Positions 8,993 through 17,051 of a stretch of DNA of 64,000 nucleotides are shown here, in pieces. Source of the DNA: Bacteroidota bacterium (GTDB lineage: Bacteria > Bacteroidota > Bacteroidia > B-17B0 > Aurantibacillaceae). Under the pieces are notes generated by a model, which searched no databases, was not told the origin of the DNA, and saw only the letters and a program-made list of their open reading frames with translations. Where the stretch lies: contig JAJNBG010000015.1 of the NCBI GenBank assembly GCA_021155905.1, positions 1 through 64,000 of the forward strand, in the 5' to 3' direction. A program made the translations under genes and the position numbers. The first letter of the stretch is position 1. Each line of letters starts with the position of its first letter.

Positions 8993-10309
8993 TTAATAAC
9001 CAAATAATCCCTTGTTTAACGCAACCAGCGCTTCTTTTTTATGAACTGAATTGACCAACACACTGATATTGTTGGCACTTCCGCCGTACGAAACCATTCT
9101 TAAAGGAATATCTTTCAATGCTTCCAAAACTTTAAAACCATAACCTGATTTGTTTTTTGGTAAGTTGCCAACGATACAGATAATGGTTTGTTCCTGGTCA
9201 ATATCAACATTCGCAAACTCTTCCAGTTCTTTGGTGATTTCACGCAAATACGTGGTATTGTCGATAGTTAGTGAAACGGCTATCTCTGATGTTGTAATCA
9301 TGTCAATGGATGTTTTGTAGCGCTCAAATATTTCGAATACGGCTCTTAAAAAACCATGGGCCAGTAACATCCGGTCACTGCGGATATTAATAGCACAAAT
9401 ACCGTCCTTTGCGGCAACTGCTTTTAAGCCTTCTACAGGGTCGATATTTGAGATACGCGTTCCGGTTGCTTCCGGCTGCATTGTATTTTTAAGCAACACA
9501 GGAATGTTACGTTTTTGTGCGGGTAAAATACAGGTTGGATGAAGTATTTTGGCGCCGAAATACGCTAACTCTGCTGCTTCATCAAAACTCAGTTCATGAA
9601 TAGGATGCGTTTTTGAAACAATTCGTGGATCGTTATTATGCATACCGTCAATATCCGTCCAGATCTGGACTTCGTTTGCACGGATCGCTGCACCAACGAT
9701 GGACGCTGTATAATCGCTACCCCCTCTTTTTAAATTATCGATCTCACCAAAGGCATTGCGGCAAATGTAACCCTGTGTGATGAATAAATCTGTTGAAGGA
9801 TATTTATTCAATTCTGCCTCTAAATTTTTTTCTATATAGCTTAACTGAGGTTCGTCATTTTCGTCAATGCGCATAAAATTAAGCGCTGGCAGTAATGCTG
9901 AATTGATTCCGATTTCCTGAAGGTGAAAATGGAACATAGCAGTGCTTAACAATTCTCCCTGTGCTAAAATTGCTTTTTCCTCATTCACGGTGAACATATC
10001 CAGTGTAAAAGAACGCAGGTAATTGAAGTGGTTTCTGATCAGGTCATTGCCCTTTGTTTTATATTCTTCAGTTGCGTATAGTTTTTGAGCTTCCGATAAA
10101 TACAATGTTTCTAAACGATTGATGATGGCATTGGCCTGATCGCTTTGTTTATTGTATAGTGCCTGGCATATTTCAACCAGGGTATTGGTTGTTCCGCTCA
10201 TGGCAGATAAAACCACGATCTTTTTGTCACTACCCGAAACCAGTTTTACCAGAGCTTTCATTCGTTCCGCGGTTCCTACACTGGTGCCTCCAAATTTTAA
10301 AATATTCAT
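8993..10309 (-). CDS. lysC: aspartokinase (monofunctional)
   Basis: Aspartokinase phosphorylates aspartate at the entry to lysine, threonine and methionine synthesis. The 438-residue protein has the N-terminal KFGGTSVG nucleotide-binding motif (5-12), an amino-acid kinase domain with RGGSDYTASIVGAA and WTDIDGMHNNDPR, and two C-terminal ACT-type domains (about 290-438) for allosteric control. There is no homoserine dehydrogenase domain, so this is a monofunctional LysC-type enzyme. Co-transcription with lysA suggests it supplies the lysine branch. The start is the only Met that leaves KFGGTS at the expected distance. The upstream region has two hairpins that could be leader structures. Confidence 0.95.
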   Translation of the reverse strand: MNILKFGGTSVGTAERMKALVKLVSGSDKKIVVLSAMSGTTNTLVEICQALYNKQSDQANAIINRLETLYLSEAQKLYATEEYKTKGNDLIRNHFNYLRSFTLDMFTVNEEKAILAQGELLSTAMFHFHLQEIGINSALLPALNFMRIDENDEPQLSYIEKNLEAELNKYPSTDLFITQGYICRNAFGEIDNLKRGGSDYTASIVGAAIRANEVQIWTDIDGMHNNDPRIVSKTHPIHELSFDEAAELAYFGAKILHPTCILPAQKRNIPVLLKNTMQPEATGTRISNIDPVEGLKAVAAKDGICAINIRSDRMLLAHGFLRAVFEIFERYKTSIDMITTSEIAVSLTIDNTTYLREITKELEEFANVDIDQEQTIICIVGNLPKNKSGYGFKVLEALKDIPLRMVSYGGSANNISVLVNSVHKKEALVALNKGLFGY

Positions 10310-10510
10310 AGATGTATAATTAACGTTAGGCTGTTTTTTAACAGATTTAAATGTAATGAAGTTTTATTGATTTTTTGTTGTATGAGAACCAATCCCTGGT
10401 TCCTGCATACGGAATTAAATATGGCTCGGGCGAGCCTTACGTTTACACTTGGATTTTATGTAAAGTTTTTTTGTCATTTAATCATGCAAATAAAAAGATA
10501 AAAATCTGAA
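10310..10510 (-). other. lysC upstream region with two hairpins
   Basis: There is no gene here. Given on the plus strand, one hairpin pairs TATG (10381-10384) with CATA (10406-10409) and GAACCA (10386-10391) with TGGTTC (10397-10402). A second is GGCTC (10423-10427) with GAGCC (10432-10436). They would lie in a lysC leader if the promoter is further upstream. No known lysine-riboswitch core is recognisable. The CCTTACGTTT next to the second hairpin also occurs, reverse-complemented as AAACGTAAGG, near 29260, so part of this may be a dispersed repeat. Confidence 0.35.
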
Positions 10511-10512
10511 CC

Positions 10513-10548
10513 ACAAAAAAAAACGTCCGGGATTTTTCCCGGACGTTT
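10513..10548 (-). terminator. intrinsic terminator of the T9SS-sorted protein gene
   Basis: A perfect 12-bp stem (10521-10532 with 10537-10548, core ACGTCCGGGA) with a TTTT loop is followed on the minus strand by a T-run (A-run 10514-10523 on plus). It lies 20 bp beyond the minus-strand gene that ends at 10568. Confidence 0.9.
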
Positions 10549-10567
10549 TAAATAATTTTTTTTGAAA

Positions 10568-12472
10568 TTACTGTTTCAAAATTTTATAGGTTTTTGAAGA
10601 GTCTTTTGTATCCAGTTTTAAATAATAGATACCATCTGCCAGATTATCGAGGTTAACGTTTTTGGTAATCATGCCGTTTCCGGTAATATTGACATCATAA
10701 ACCAATTTACTATCGATTGTCATGATGGATATATGCGCGTTTATTTCTTCCGTCGCATCCAACTCAATTGTAAAAACTCCTGTTGTTGGATTTGGAAAAA
10801 TATTCAATCCAAAATTCGATGATAGTTCTTCAACACCAACACATGCATTTACAACCAAAGTGTCTTTTGCAGTATTTGAACATCCGTTCGCCCCGGTGTA
10901 ATTGTAAAGGATAATATGAGAGCCTTGTGTCGCTGTCGTTGGATTAAAATAGCTACCTGTAGTTGTTGCCGTGACACCAGCGCCAATATAAGTGCCGTTT
11001 GCCGGGCTACCTTCTGTCAATAACCGATTCACGTTATCATTTTCACAGAAAGATTTTATACCGCCGAAAACCAGTGATACGGATGGTTTTGGTTTTGAAG
11101 AGACGTTAATGATATCTGATGACTGGCAGCCTACACTACTTGTAACCACTACCGAATAAGACCCTGTTGTTCCTACAGCAATGGAAGATGTAGTGGCGCC
11201 ATTGCTCCACATATAGTTGTTTCCTGCTCCGGACCCGGCATACAGGTTGATCGTACTTCCCTGACAAAAGGCCGTGTCAGAGCCTAAGGTCACAATCGGA
11301 AAACTTCCCAGTGAAACGAGAATGGTATCGGAGTTGGTACAGCCATTGGAATTAGTTGTTCTGATCCAGTATTTACCGGATGACGTCACATTTAAACTGG
11401 AACTGATAGACCCATTGTTCCATAAATAGCTATTAGCACTTGTATTAGCATTGAGAATAACGGGTAAACTACAGTATAAAGAATCATTTCCTAGGTTCGG
11501 TATTGGAGTAATGCTTTTAGTAATAACAGAGGTAGTTGTATCGTTTGTCGCAAAGCCATCGCCTGCTATAGTTATATAACCTTTGAAATTATAAATGCCT
11601 GCGGTATACATCGCGTAATTGGTAGTTATTGTATAATCCTTCGTAGCACAAGCTCCAAGAGTGCCGGAAATTAGGGCAAGAGAAAGTGTATTGACACTGG
11701 CCCCCGATACGTTAATATTTATGACCGCCGGTGTAACAGAAAAATCGGTTATTGCAGTACCATAATTTTTTACGGACGCAATGATCGTATCTGTTCCAAA
11801 ACAGCCTTTGCTCGTTAAAGGCTTCAATAGCGAGGTGAGCGTGAAATCTATAGCAGGAACGTTGGTTAATTCAAATTGTATTTGCGGTTTGTTAGTTGAT
11901 GTCGTGCTACATGAAACACCACACTGAGGTGAACTATCTGAGCGCACGAAAATAAACCCATTCGTTACGGCAGCACTATAGGTTCTTATCGTACCGGTAG
12001 ACGTAAAAGCGGATACCTGGTCAAAACATACATCTACGAGTATATTACTTGTCCCGTCCCAGACAAATGGAGTGTTTAATGTGAGCATATCAAATCCCCC
12101 GGCAACCGGAGTGTAACTTGCATTATTGTAAACTGTAGTCAGGCCGGTTCCATCATAGGTCGCGGCATTTAAAGCGGTGGTATGCTTTAATTTAATGGTA
12201 TAATTAGGGATAACATTCGTAACGCCTGTATTTATAAAAAATCCAAGTTTGGTAATGGTGCCGGAACTAATACAGGCAGCATTCAATTCAGCGGCTGTAT
12301 AAACCATCTGGCAGTGTAAACTCCGGTAAAATTGATTAATTGGGCTGGCAGTTGTATTAGAGGTAACAACTGTTCCGGAGCCTAAAGTAATAATTACCTG
12401 AGCGGACAAAGAGCCGAAGATAAGCATCACAGTAATTAGTGCCATTCTGATATTAAAATAAATTTTTTTCAT
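10568..12472 (-). CDS. secreted protein with T9SS type A sorting domain
   Basis: A 634-residue exported protein. It has a signal peptide at about 1-24 (ending SLSAQ), a Thr/Ser/Asn-rich adhesin-like body, and repeated Ig/PKD-like segments such as YLWNNGS, YMWSNGATTSSIAV and GSYSVVVTSSVGCQSSD. The C-terminal domain of about 80 residues begins NIFPNPTTGVFTIEL and ends YYLKLDTKDSSKTYKILKQ, the pattern of the type A sorting signal recognised by the type IX system. It should therefore be exported by the machinery that includes GldM and GldN and be anchored at, or released from, the cell surface. The passenger has no recognisable catalytic motif; an adhesin or matrix role is an inference from composition. 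Confidence 0.9.
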   Translation of the reverse strand: MKKIYFNIRMALITVMLIFGSLSAQVIITLGSGTVVTSNTTASPINQFYRSLHCQMVYTAAELNAACISSGTITKLGFFINTGVTNVIPNYTIKLKHTTALNAATYDGTGLTTVYNNASYTPVAGGFDMLTLNTPFVWDGTSNILVDVCFDQVSAFTSTGTIRTYSAAVTNGFIFVRSDSSPQCGVSCSTTSTNKPQIQFELTNVPAIDFTLTSLLKPLTSKGCFGTDTIIASVKNYGTAITDFSVTPAVININVSGASVNTLSLALISGTLGACATKDYTITTNYAMYTAGIYNFKGYITIAGDGFATNDTTTSVITKSITPIPNLGNDSLYCSLPVILNANTSANSYLWNNGSISSSLNVTSSGKYWIRTTNSNGCTNSDTILVSLGSFPIVTLGSDTAFCQGSTINLYAGSGAGNNYMWSNGATTSSIAVGTTGSYSVVVTSSVGCQSSDIINVSSKPKPSVSLVFGGIKSFCENDNVNRLLTEGSPANGTYIGAGVTATTTGSYFNPTTATQGSHIILYNYTGANGCSNTAKDTLVVNACVGVEELSSNFGLNIFPNPTTGVFTIELDATEEINAHISIMTIDSKLVYDVNITGNGMITKNVNLDNLADGIYYLKLDTKDSSKTYKILKQ

Positions 12473-12676
12473 AGTTTCTTTTTTAACAAAATAAGTTGCC
12501 TTGTATACTTCTAAAATGACACATAGATTCTGTGTAATTACAGTTACAGTTCACTTCTGAGGCGACTTATAACACTTACAAAAATATAATATTAATTTCT
12601 GAAATCCTATCAGTCCGATTAACAAAAAATAGCCGATATCTTGCAGAAATCACTTCTTTTCTTTCATTCTTATTTG

Positions 12677-12684
12677 TACTTTTG
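12677..12684 (+). promoter_or_regulatory. candidate -7 element of tatA operon
   Basis: TACTTTTG is an exact match to the Bacteroidota primary-sigma -7 consensus TAnnTTTG. It ends 5 nt before the tatA ATG, so the predicted transcript would begin at or next to the start codon. No good -33 TTG is found at the usual spacing. Confidence 0.45.
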
Positions 12685-12689
12685 TTTCC

Positions 12690-12950
12690 ATGGATTTTCT
12701 TTTTGTTTTATTTTTAAACTTAGGCGGTGGTGAAGTTGTACTTATCCTGCTTGTCATATTATTAATGTTTGGAGGAAAAGGTGTTCCGAATATTGCCAAA
12801 GCTTTAGGAAAGGGAATCAGAGAATTTAAGGATGCCGCAAACGGTATTCAAAAAGATGTTATGCAAAGTACAGGCGGCATCACAAATACTATCCAGGAAC
12901 ATATCCAGGAAGTGAAAAAGGAAGTTGACACGCTTTCCGATAATAAATAG
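12690..12950 (+). CDS. tatA: Sec-independent translocase TatA/TatB-like protein
   Basis: An 86-residue protein with one N-terminal membrane helix (about 10-27), the short hinge FGGKGVP, and an amphipathic helix (IAKALGKGIREFKDAANGI), followed by a charged tail. This is the standard TatA/TatB layout; TatA oligomers form the twin-arginine export path for folded proteins. TatC is not in the window. It is the first gene of an operon with four peptidyl-prolyl isomerases (15 bp to the next gene). The N-terminus starts with MDFLFVLFLNLGGGE, giving the polar residue before the helix that is common in TatA. Confidence 0.9.
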   Translation: MDFLFVLFLNLGGGEVVLILLVILLMFGGKGVPNIAKALGKGIREFKDAANGIQKDVMQSTGGITNTIQEHIQEVKKEVDTLSDNK

Positions 12951-12965
12951 TTTTCAGAAAAATTA

Positions 12966-13532
12966 ATGAGATTCACCATCGGTATAAATAATCTTTTCAT
13001 TTATTTACCCGGTTTTGTTCTATGTTTATTTTCTGCCTGCCAGCCAAATCATGATAGTGAAAAACACGATTCTTTCGATAAAGAAAAAGTGAAACAGCAA
13101 TTTGTAAAAGCAAATCAGCAGGTTGTGGTTAAGGAAAATGATGAAATGGATTATTACCAGAAATCGCATAACATGCCTTTTATAAAAACCACCGGAGGTA
13201 TTCGCTATTATGTGTATGCGCCTTCCGCCAAAGGTGATTCTATTAAAACGGATGATATCATTACAATCAACTATACCGTTTTTTTATTGGATGGAACGGA
13301 ATGTTATTCTTCTAAAACCGATGGAGCAAAAGAATTTAAAGTGGGAATGGAAAACATAGAGAATGGCCTTCATAAGGCTGTACTGTTTTTAAAATCGGGC
13401 GATAAAGCACGTATTTTAATTCCTTCACACCTGGCACATGGCTTATTGGGTGATTCTAAAAAGATTCCGCCTCAGTCTCCTATTCTGTATGACCTGGAGA
13501 TTCTTTCCGTAAAAAAACAACAGCAAAATTAA
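12966..13532 (+). CDS. GldI-like FKBP-type peptidyl-prolyl isomerase lipoprotein
   Basis: A 188-residue lipoprotein with a signal peptide and lipobox FSAC (lipidated Cys25), a charged spacer, then one FKBP domain (about 85-185) ending ILYDLEILSV. The segment IPSHLAHGLLGDSKKIPPQSP matches the FKBP flap-and-loop region and resembles GldI, a lipoprotein isomerase needed for gliding in Flavobacterium. It should help fold exported proteins in the periplasm. Several usual FKBP active-site aromatics are replaced: the typical AYG is AHG, and VIxGW is IENGL. Catalytic activity may therefore be weak. It is second in the tatA operon. Confidence 0.82.
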   Translation: MRFTIGINNLFIYLPGFVLCLFSACQPNHDSEKHDSFDKEKVKQQFVKANQQVVVKENDEMDYYQKSHNMPFIKTTGGIRYYVYAPSAKGDSIKTDDIITINYTVFLLDGTECYSSKTDGAKEFKVGMENIENGLHKAVLFLKSGDKARILIPSHLAHGLLGDSKKIPPQSPILYDLEILSVKKQQQN

Positions 13533-13538
13533 AATTGT

Positions 13539-14420
13539 ATGTTGACTAAGATCATTTCCTGTATCGCCGTAATATTGCTCTTCGTTGGGTGCAACCGTCA
13601 TGAACAACTTAATGGTTATACCAGGAATTCAGACGGATTTTATTATAAGTTACTGTCCATAGGTGATGGAAATGAAAACCCTGCAAAAGATAACGTGCTG
13701 GTATTTGATGCGGTTATGAAAACGACATCGGATTCAGTTTTTTGGGATACACGTCACGATGCGACAAATGGTTTTTATGTGGATTTAGATTTAGCTGCTG
13801 CTCCGGGTTCCTGCCACAGCCATTTTTTTAAAATGGTGGAAGGTGATAGCGTGTCTTTTTTAATAAAGCCAGCTACTCTCTTCAGGAATTATTTTGATAC
13901 CATCGTACCGGAGTTTTGCAGAAAGGATTCTTTGATTAAACTGGATGTGAAATTGAATCAGATCATTTCAAAAGCGGAGTATACCGCCATGATGAAAAAT
14001 GCCGAAGGTGAGGATGTCGAGGAAGATACCGAGCTGCAGGAATTGCAAGCCATCGATTGTTTTTTAGTTCAAAACTATAAAGCGGTAAAAGCGGACGCTC
14101 ATGGTATTTATGTGTTGGAGCGAACACGCACTAATCTTGAAGAAGTAGGTCTTGGAAAGCGAATCAGAGTGACTTACCAGGGAGCTTTTATGGATGGCCG
14201 CTTAATTGATAAAACGGAACAAACCATGGAGTATGTCTATGGCACTCCTGATCAACAGATTAAAGGGTTAAATATTGTTATCGGTTCATTAAAAAAAGGC
14301 GAAACTACAAAAATAATAGTACCTTCGCGGCTGGCTTTTGGCGAATTGGGAAGTAGCAATGGTTCTATTCCACCTTATACACCTCTTGTCTACACACTAA
14401 AAATAATTGATATAAAATAA
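13539..14420 (+). CDS. FKBP-type isomerase lipoprotein with a degenerate N-terminal FKBP-like domain
   Basis: A 293-residue lipoprotein (lipobox FVGC, Cys18). The C-terminal third (about 190-293) is an FKBP domain with IRVTYQGAFMDGRLID, QIKGLNIVIGSLKKGE and VPSRLAFGELG, ending VYTLKIIDIK. The N-terminal part (about 25-150) follows the same strand order (VLVFDAVMKTTSDSVFWDT, then MVEGDSVSFLIKP, then LIKLDVKLNQII) and looks like a decayed FKBP domain. Such tandem arrays act as periplasmic chaperones in other bacteria. It starts 6 bp after the previous gene and ends 6 bp before the next. The Trp of the usual IxGW motif is Leu here. Confidence 0.82.
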   Translation: MLTKIISCIAVILLFVGCNRHEQLNGYTRNSDGFYYKLLSIGDGNENPAKDNVLVFDAVMKTTSDSVFWDTRHDATNGFYVDLDLAAAPGSCHSHFFKMVEGDSVSFLIKPATLFRNYFDTIVPEFCRKDSLIKLDVKLNQIISKAEYTAMMKNAEGEDVEEDTELQELQAIDCFLVQNYKAVKADAHGIYVLERTRTNLEEVGLGKRIRVTYQGAFMDGRLIDKTEQTMEYVYGTPDQQIKGLNIVIGSLKKGETTKIIVPSRLAFGELGSSNGSIPPYTPLVYTLKIIDIK

Positions 14421-14426
14421 AAAAAA

Positions 14427-15374
14427 ATGAACAAAATCACTATGTTATTAGGTTCTGCAATGTTAGCAGGACTTTTTGCCTGTAACAAATCAGAATTCGA
14501 TGGTTTCACAAAAGCGGAGAATGGATTGCATTACAAATTTTTTACCCAGGATGAAAGCGGAGTAAAAGCGGTTGAAGGTGACGGGGTAAGCATTAAAATC
14601 ATTTATGCTTTAAAAAAGCCTACAACCGATTCAGTTTTATTTGATTCAAAATTAAATTCCGAAGATGGTTCCGGTACCGTGCGTTACATCCTTCCAAAAT
14701 CATCTTTCAAGGGAAGTCTGGAAGATGCAATCGCGATGATGGCGAAAAACGACAGTGCAGCGTTTATTATCAGTGCAGATTCTTTCTTCCTGAAAACAAA
14801 CCATATGCAGGCACTGCCTGAATTTGCAAAACCTGGCGATAAGTTAGTTATTACTATTAAAATGGTGGAAATAAAATCTAAAAAAGAACTGGAAGAAAAT
14901 CAGAAAAAACAGGAAGCTGAAGTAGCCCAACTGTCTGAGCAGGAAAAACCACTTTTAGATGCGTATTTAGCTGAAAAGAAAATTACAGCAACTCCTACTG
15001 AAAGTGGATTAATTTTAATCGAAACAAAAAAAGGAAGTGGAGCAAAACCAAAAGCAGGTGACGAAGTGTCTGTTAATTACACAGGTCGTTTATTGGATGG
15101 AACTATGTTTGATACATCCATTGAAGCTGATGCTAAATCCGGAAACGTTTATAATCCTCAAAGACCTTATGAACCGATTAAGTTTGCATTGGATCAGGGT
15201 CAGGTGATTAAAGGATGGGATGAAGCCATAAAAATGTTATCGAAGGGTGGTAAAGCACAATTAATTATTCCTTCAAGCCTGGCTTACGGACCAAGAGGCG
15301 GCGGACCAATTCCTCCCTTCGCGACTTTATTATTTGACGTGGAATTAGTAGATATTAAACCAGCTGGAAAATAA
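14427..15374 (+). CDS. FKBP-type isomerase lipoprotein, tandem FKBP-like architecture
   Basis: A 315-residue lipoprotein (lipobox LFAC, Cys19). It has a degenerate FKBP-like N-terminal half (about 30-150), a charged helical linker (about 150-190, KKELEENQKKQEAEVAQLSE), and a C-terminal FKBP domain with VNYTGRLLDGTMFDTS, VIKGWDEAIKMLSKGGKA and IPSSLAYGPRGGGPIPPFA. The C-terminal domain keeps the active-site aromatics (GW and AYG), so it should be catalytically active. The layout resembles SlyD/FkpA-like chaperone isomerases. It is the fourth gene of the tatA operon and paralogous to the preceding gene. Confidence 0.88.
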   Translation: MNKITMLLGSAMLAGLFACNKSEFDGFTKAENGLHYKFFTQDESGVKAVEGDGVSIKIIYALKKPTTDSVLFDSKLNSEDGSGTVRYILPKSSFKGSLEDAIAMMAKNDSAAFIISADSFFLKTNHMQALPEFAKPGDKLVITIKMVEIKSKKELEENQKKQEAEVAQLSEQEKPLLDAYLAEKKITATPTESGLILIETKKGSGAKPKAGDEVSVNYTGRLLDGTMFDTSIEADAKSGNVYNPQRPYEPIKFALDQGQVIKGWDEAIKMLSKGGKAQLIIPSSLAYGPRGGGPIPPFATLLFDVELVDIKPAGK

Positions 15375-15423
15375 TCAGGGTCTTCAATCGTTTTTAATAA
15401 ACCATTATACTAATAAATAAAAA

Positions 15424-16485
15424 ATGAAAAAAGTAATTTTAGCATCTCTGTTTGCCTTAGTATCCCTGGGATTAGTAGCGCAAGACAAACCTAAAAAACC
15501 TAAAAAAGTAAAATTAACTAAAATGGATAAAGAATTTTTAAGTAAACAACCGGATGGCATGTATGCCAAATTTGAAACATCAAAAGGAGATATTTACTGT
15601 GCATTGGAATTTCAAAAGACACCAATGACGGTTGCTAATTTTGTTGGCCTTGCAGAAGGTGCCATTAAAAACACAGCAAAAGCAGAAGGTGTTCCATATT
15701 ACGACAGTTTGAAATTTCACCGTGTGATTCCTAATTTCATGATCCAGGGTGGTTGTCCGCTTGGAACTGGTACAGGAGATCCGGGTTACAAATTCGGAGA
15801 TGAATTTGATGAGACTTTAAAACATACAGGTCCTGGTATTTTATCAATGGCCAATGCAGGCCCAGGTACCAATGGAAGCCAGTTTTTCATCACGCATGTG
15901 AAAACGGAATGGTTAGATGGCAAGCATACTGTATTTGGACATGTAGTGACCGGCCAGGCTGTAGTTGATTCCATTAAAGGAAATGATGTATTAAAGCATT
16001 TGGTGATTTTACGTAAAGGTAAAGAAGCGGAAGCGTTTGATGCACCAAAAGTATTTGAATTTGAGAAAGCTAATGTAGGCGCTAAAGCGGAAGCAAAAGC
16101 AAAAGCAGAAAAAGAGAAAATGGATAAAGTATTAAACGAGACCTATGGTGCTGCTAAAACAACTCCAAGTGGGTTACGTTATATTATAGAGAAAGAAGGA
16201 GAGGGAACTCCTCCTACTGCTACTTCACAGGTAACAGTTCACTATACAGGTTACTTATTAAACGGAAGCAAATTTGATAGTTCCGTGGATCGCGGACAAC
16301 CTGCTACATTTGGTTTAAACCAGGTGATCAAAGGCTGGACAGAAGGTCTTCAGTTATTAAAACCAGGTGGAAAAGCAAAATTGATCATTCCTGCAGAGTT
16401 AGGTTATGGTGCAAACGGTTATCCTCCGGTTATTCCTCCAAACTCCTGGTTGGTGTTTGATGTGGAATTGATTAAGGTAAACTAG
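15424..16485 (+). CDS. cyclophilin-FKBP fusion (dual-family immunophilin), exported
   Basis: A 353-residue protein with two unrelated isomerase folds in one chain. A signal peptide (1-20) is followed by a Lys-rich spacer, a cyclophilin domain (about 35-205) with [25 protein letters not shown] and [10 protein letters not shown], an Ala/Lys/Glu linker (about 208-235), then an FKBP domain (about 245-353) with [28 protein letters not shown] and LGYGANG. The catalytic Arg and Gln of the cyclophilin site and the Trp/Tyr of the FKBP site are all present. Fusions of this order have been reported in Flavobacterium. It is the last gene of the tatA operon and is closed by a terminator. Confidence 0.93.
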   Translation: MKKVILASLFALVSLGLVAQDKPKKPKKVKLTKMDKEFLSKQPDGMYAKFETSKGDIYCALEFQKTPMTVANFVGLAEGAIKNTAKAEGVPYYDSLKFHRVIPNFMIQGGCPLGTGTGDPGYKFGDEFDETLKHTGPGILSMANAGPGTNGSQFFITHVKTEWLDGKHTVFGHVVTGQAVVDSIKGNDVLKHLVILRKGKEAEAFDAPKVFEFEKANVGAKAEAKAKAEKEKMDKVLNETYGAAKTTPSGLRYIIEKEGEGTPPTATSQVTVHYTGYLLNGSKFDSSVDRGQPATFGLNQVIKGWTEGLQLLKPGGKAKLIIPAELGYGANGYPPVIPPNSWLVFDVELIKVN

Positions 16486-16502
16486 TTTTAGAATAATTAA
16501 AC

Positions 16503-16534
16503 AAAAAAGGCTTCTCATTCGAGAAGCCTTTTTT
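16503..16534 (+). terminator. intrinsic terminator of the tatA-immunophilin operon
   Basis: GGCTTCTC (16509-16516) pairs with GAGAAGCC (16521-16528) around an ATTC loop, flanked by an A-run and followed by TTTTTTGTTT. It lies 17 bp after the fusion gene. Confidence 0.92.
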
Positions 16535-16553
16535 GTTTATTACAGTATGGCTC

Positions 16554-16580
16554 TGTCATTTCGAGCGTAGTCGAGAACTA
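16554..16580. repeat. short dispersed palindrome, copy 1
   Basis: TGTCATTTCGAGCGTAGTCG followed by AGAACTA. A second copy with the core CACTTCGAGCGGAGTCGAG lies at 34105-34132. In both places it sits about 35-40 bp before a reverse copy of the pseudoknot-like element. Confidence 0.55.
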
Positions 16581-16620
16581 AGGTTCATTTTTTACGGTCA
16601 AATTTTAAACTTTTAGTACT

Positions 16621-16662
16621 AACTTTTTGTCTTGATACAAAAAGTTAACAAAAAGATCAAGG
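16621..16662 (-). repeat. pseudoknot-like intergenic element, reverse copy A
   Basis: The hairpin arms are AACTTTTTGT (16621-16630) and ACAAAAAGTT (16637-16646). The six-base loop CTTGAT (16631-16636) is complementary to ATCAAG (16656-16661) outside the hairpin. Read on the minus strand, this gives the same order as the forward copies. Confidence 0.6.
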
Positions 16663-16797
16663 CTTATTAAAATTTAGCTAAAATCTGCGCGGTATCAAGC
16701 TGATGCTTTGAAAGCGCTTCGCGAACAGCCCAAACCATCTGCGCGCAGACCCTCGCATTTGATACCGCTTGATTTTTTCTCTAAATTTTAATAGGCC
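16661..16797. repeat. 137-bp inverted-repeat element
   Basis: The terminal 17-bp arms are GGCTTATTAAAATTTAG (16661-16677) and CTAAATTTTAATAGGCC (16781-16797), with one mismatch. A second, inner pair is GCGGTATC (16689-16696) with GATACCGC (16761-16768). The interior is much GC-richer than its flanks. It has a MITE-like form, but no target duplication was recognised. Confidence 0.55.
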
Positions 16798-16918
16798 AAA
16801 AATACATAGTCGGATGTTCATCATGCTATTGTGAGATATCGAGGTGCTATAAAACTTCGGCTGGATATTTCATTTTGAGTCATGAGTGAATATAGCCTAA
16901 ATAAAACATTAGCGGTAT

Positions 16919-17021
16919 GGCGTTCGTTCTTGATTTTTTTGTTACTTTTTTCATCAAGGAAAAAAGTAAGATAAAGAAGCTTTTGGATACTCCCGATAGC
17001 TATCGGGATCGCAAAAGTATC
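16919..17021 (+). repeat. pseudoknot-like intergenic element, forward copy B, with nested palindrome
   Basis: The arms are TTACTTTTTT (16942-16951) and AAAAAAGTAA (16960-16969). The loop holds ATCAAG (16953-16958), complementary to CTTGAT (16929-16934) upstream. The attached tail GCTTTTGGATAC...GCAAAAGTATC is shared with the copy at 34477, but here it is interrupted by CCCGATAGCTATCGGG (16992-17007). Confidence 0.6.
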
Positions 17022-17051
17022 AAAGAGATAAAAATCTGTATCTTTAAATTC

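Larger units (their letters stand above)
16535..17051. other. repeat-filled intergenic region
   Basis: Over 500 bp without a gene. In order it holds a palindromic TCGAGCGnAGTCGAG motif (16554-16580), a reverse copy of the pseudoknot-like repeat (16621-16662), a 137-bp inverted-repeat block (16661-16797), an unassigned stretch, and a forward copy of the pseudoknot-like repeat with a nested palindrome (16919-17021). The same kinds of parts flank the idi-hppA gap. Confidence 0.6.

Noticed and set aside
16917-17051. 45-codon N-terminal extension of the first GT-C-like protein
   Set aside because: It consists of the repeat element including the nested palindrome; the paralogue has no such extension.
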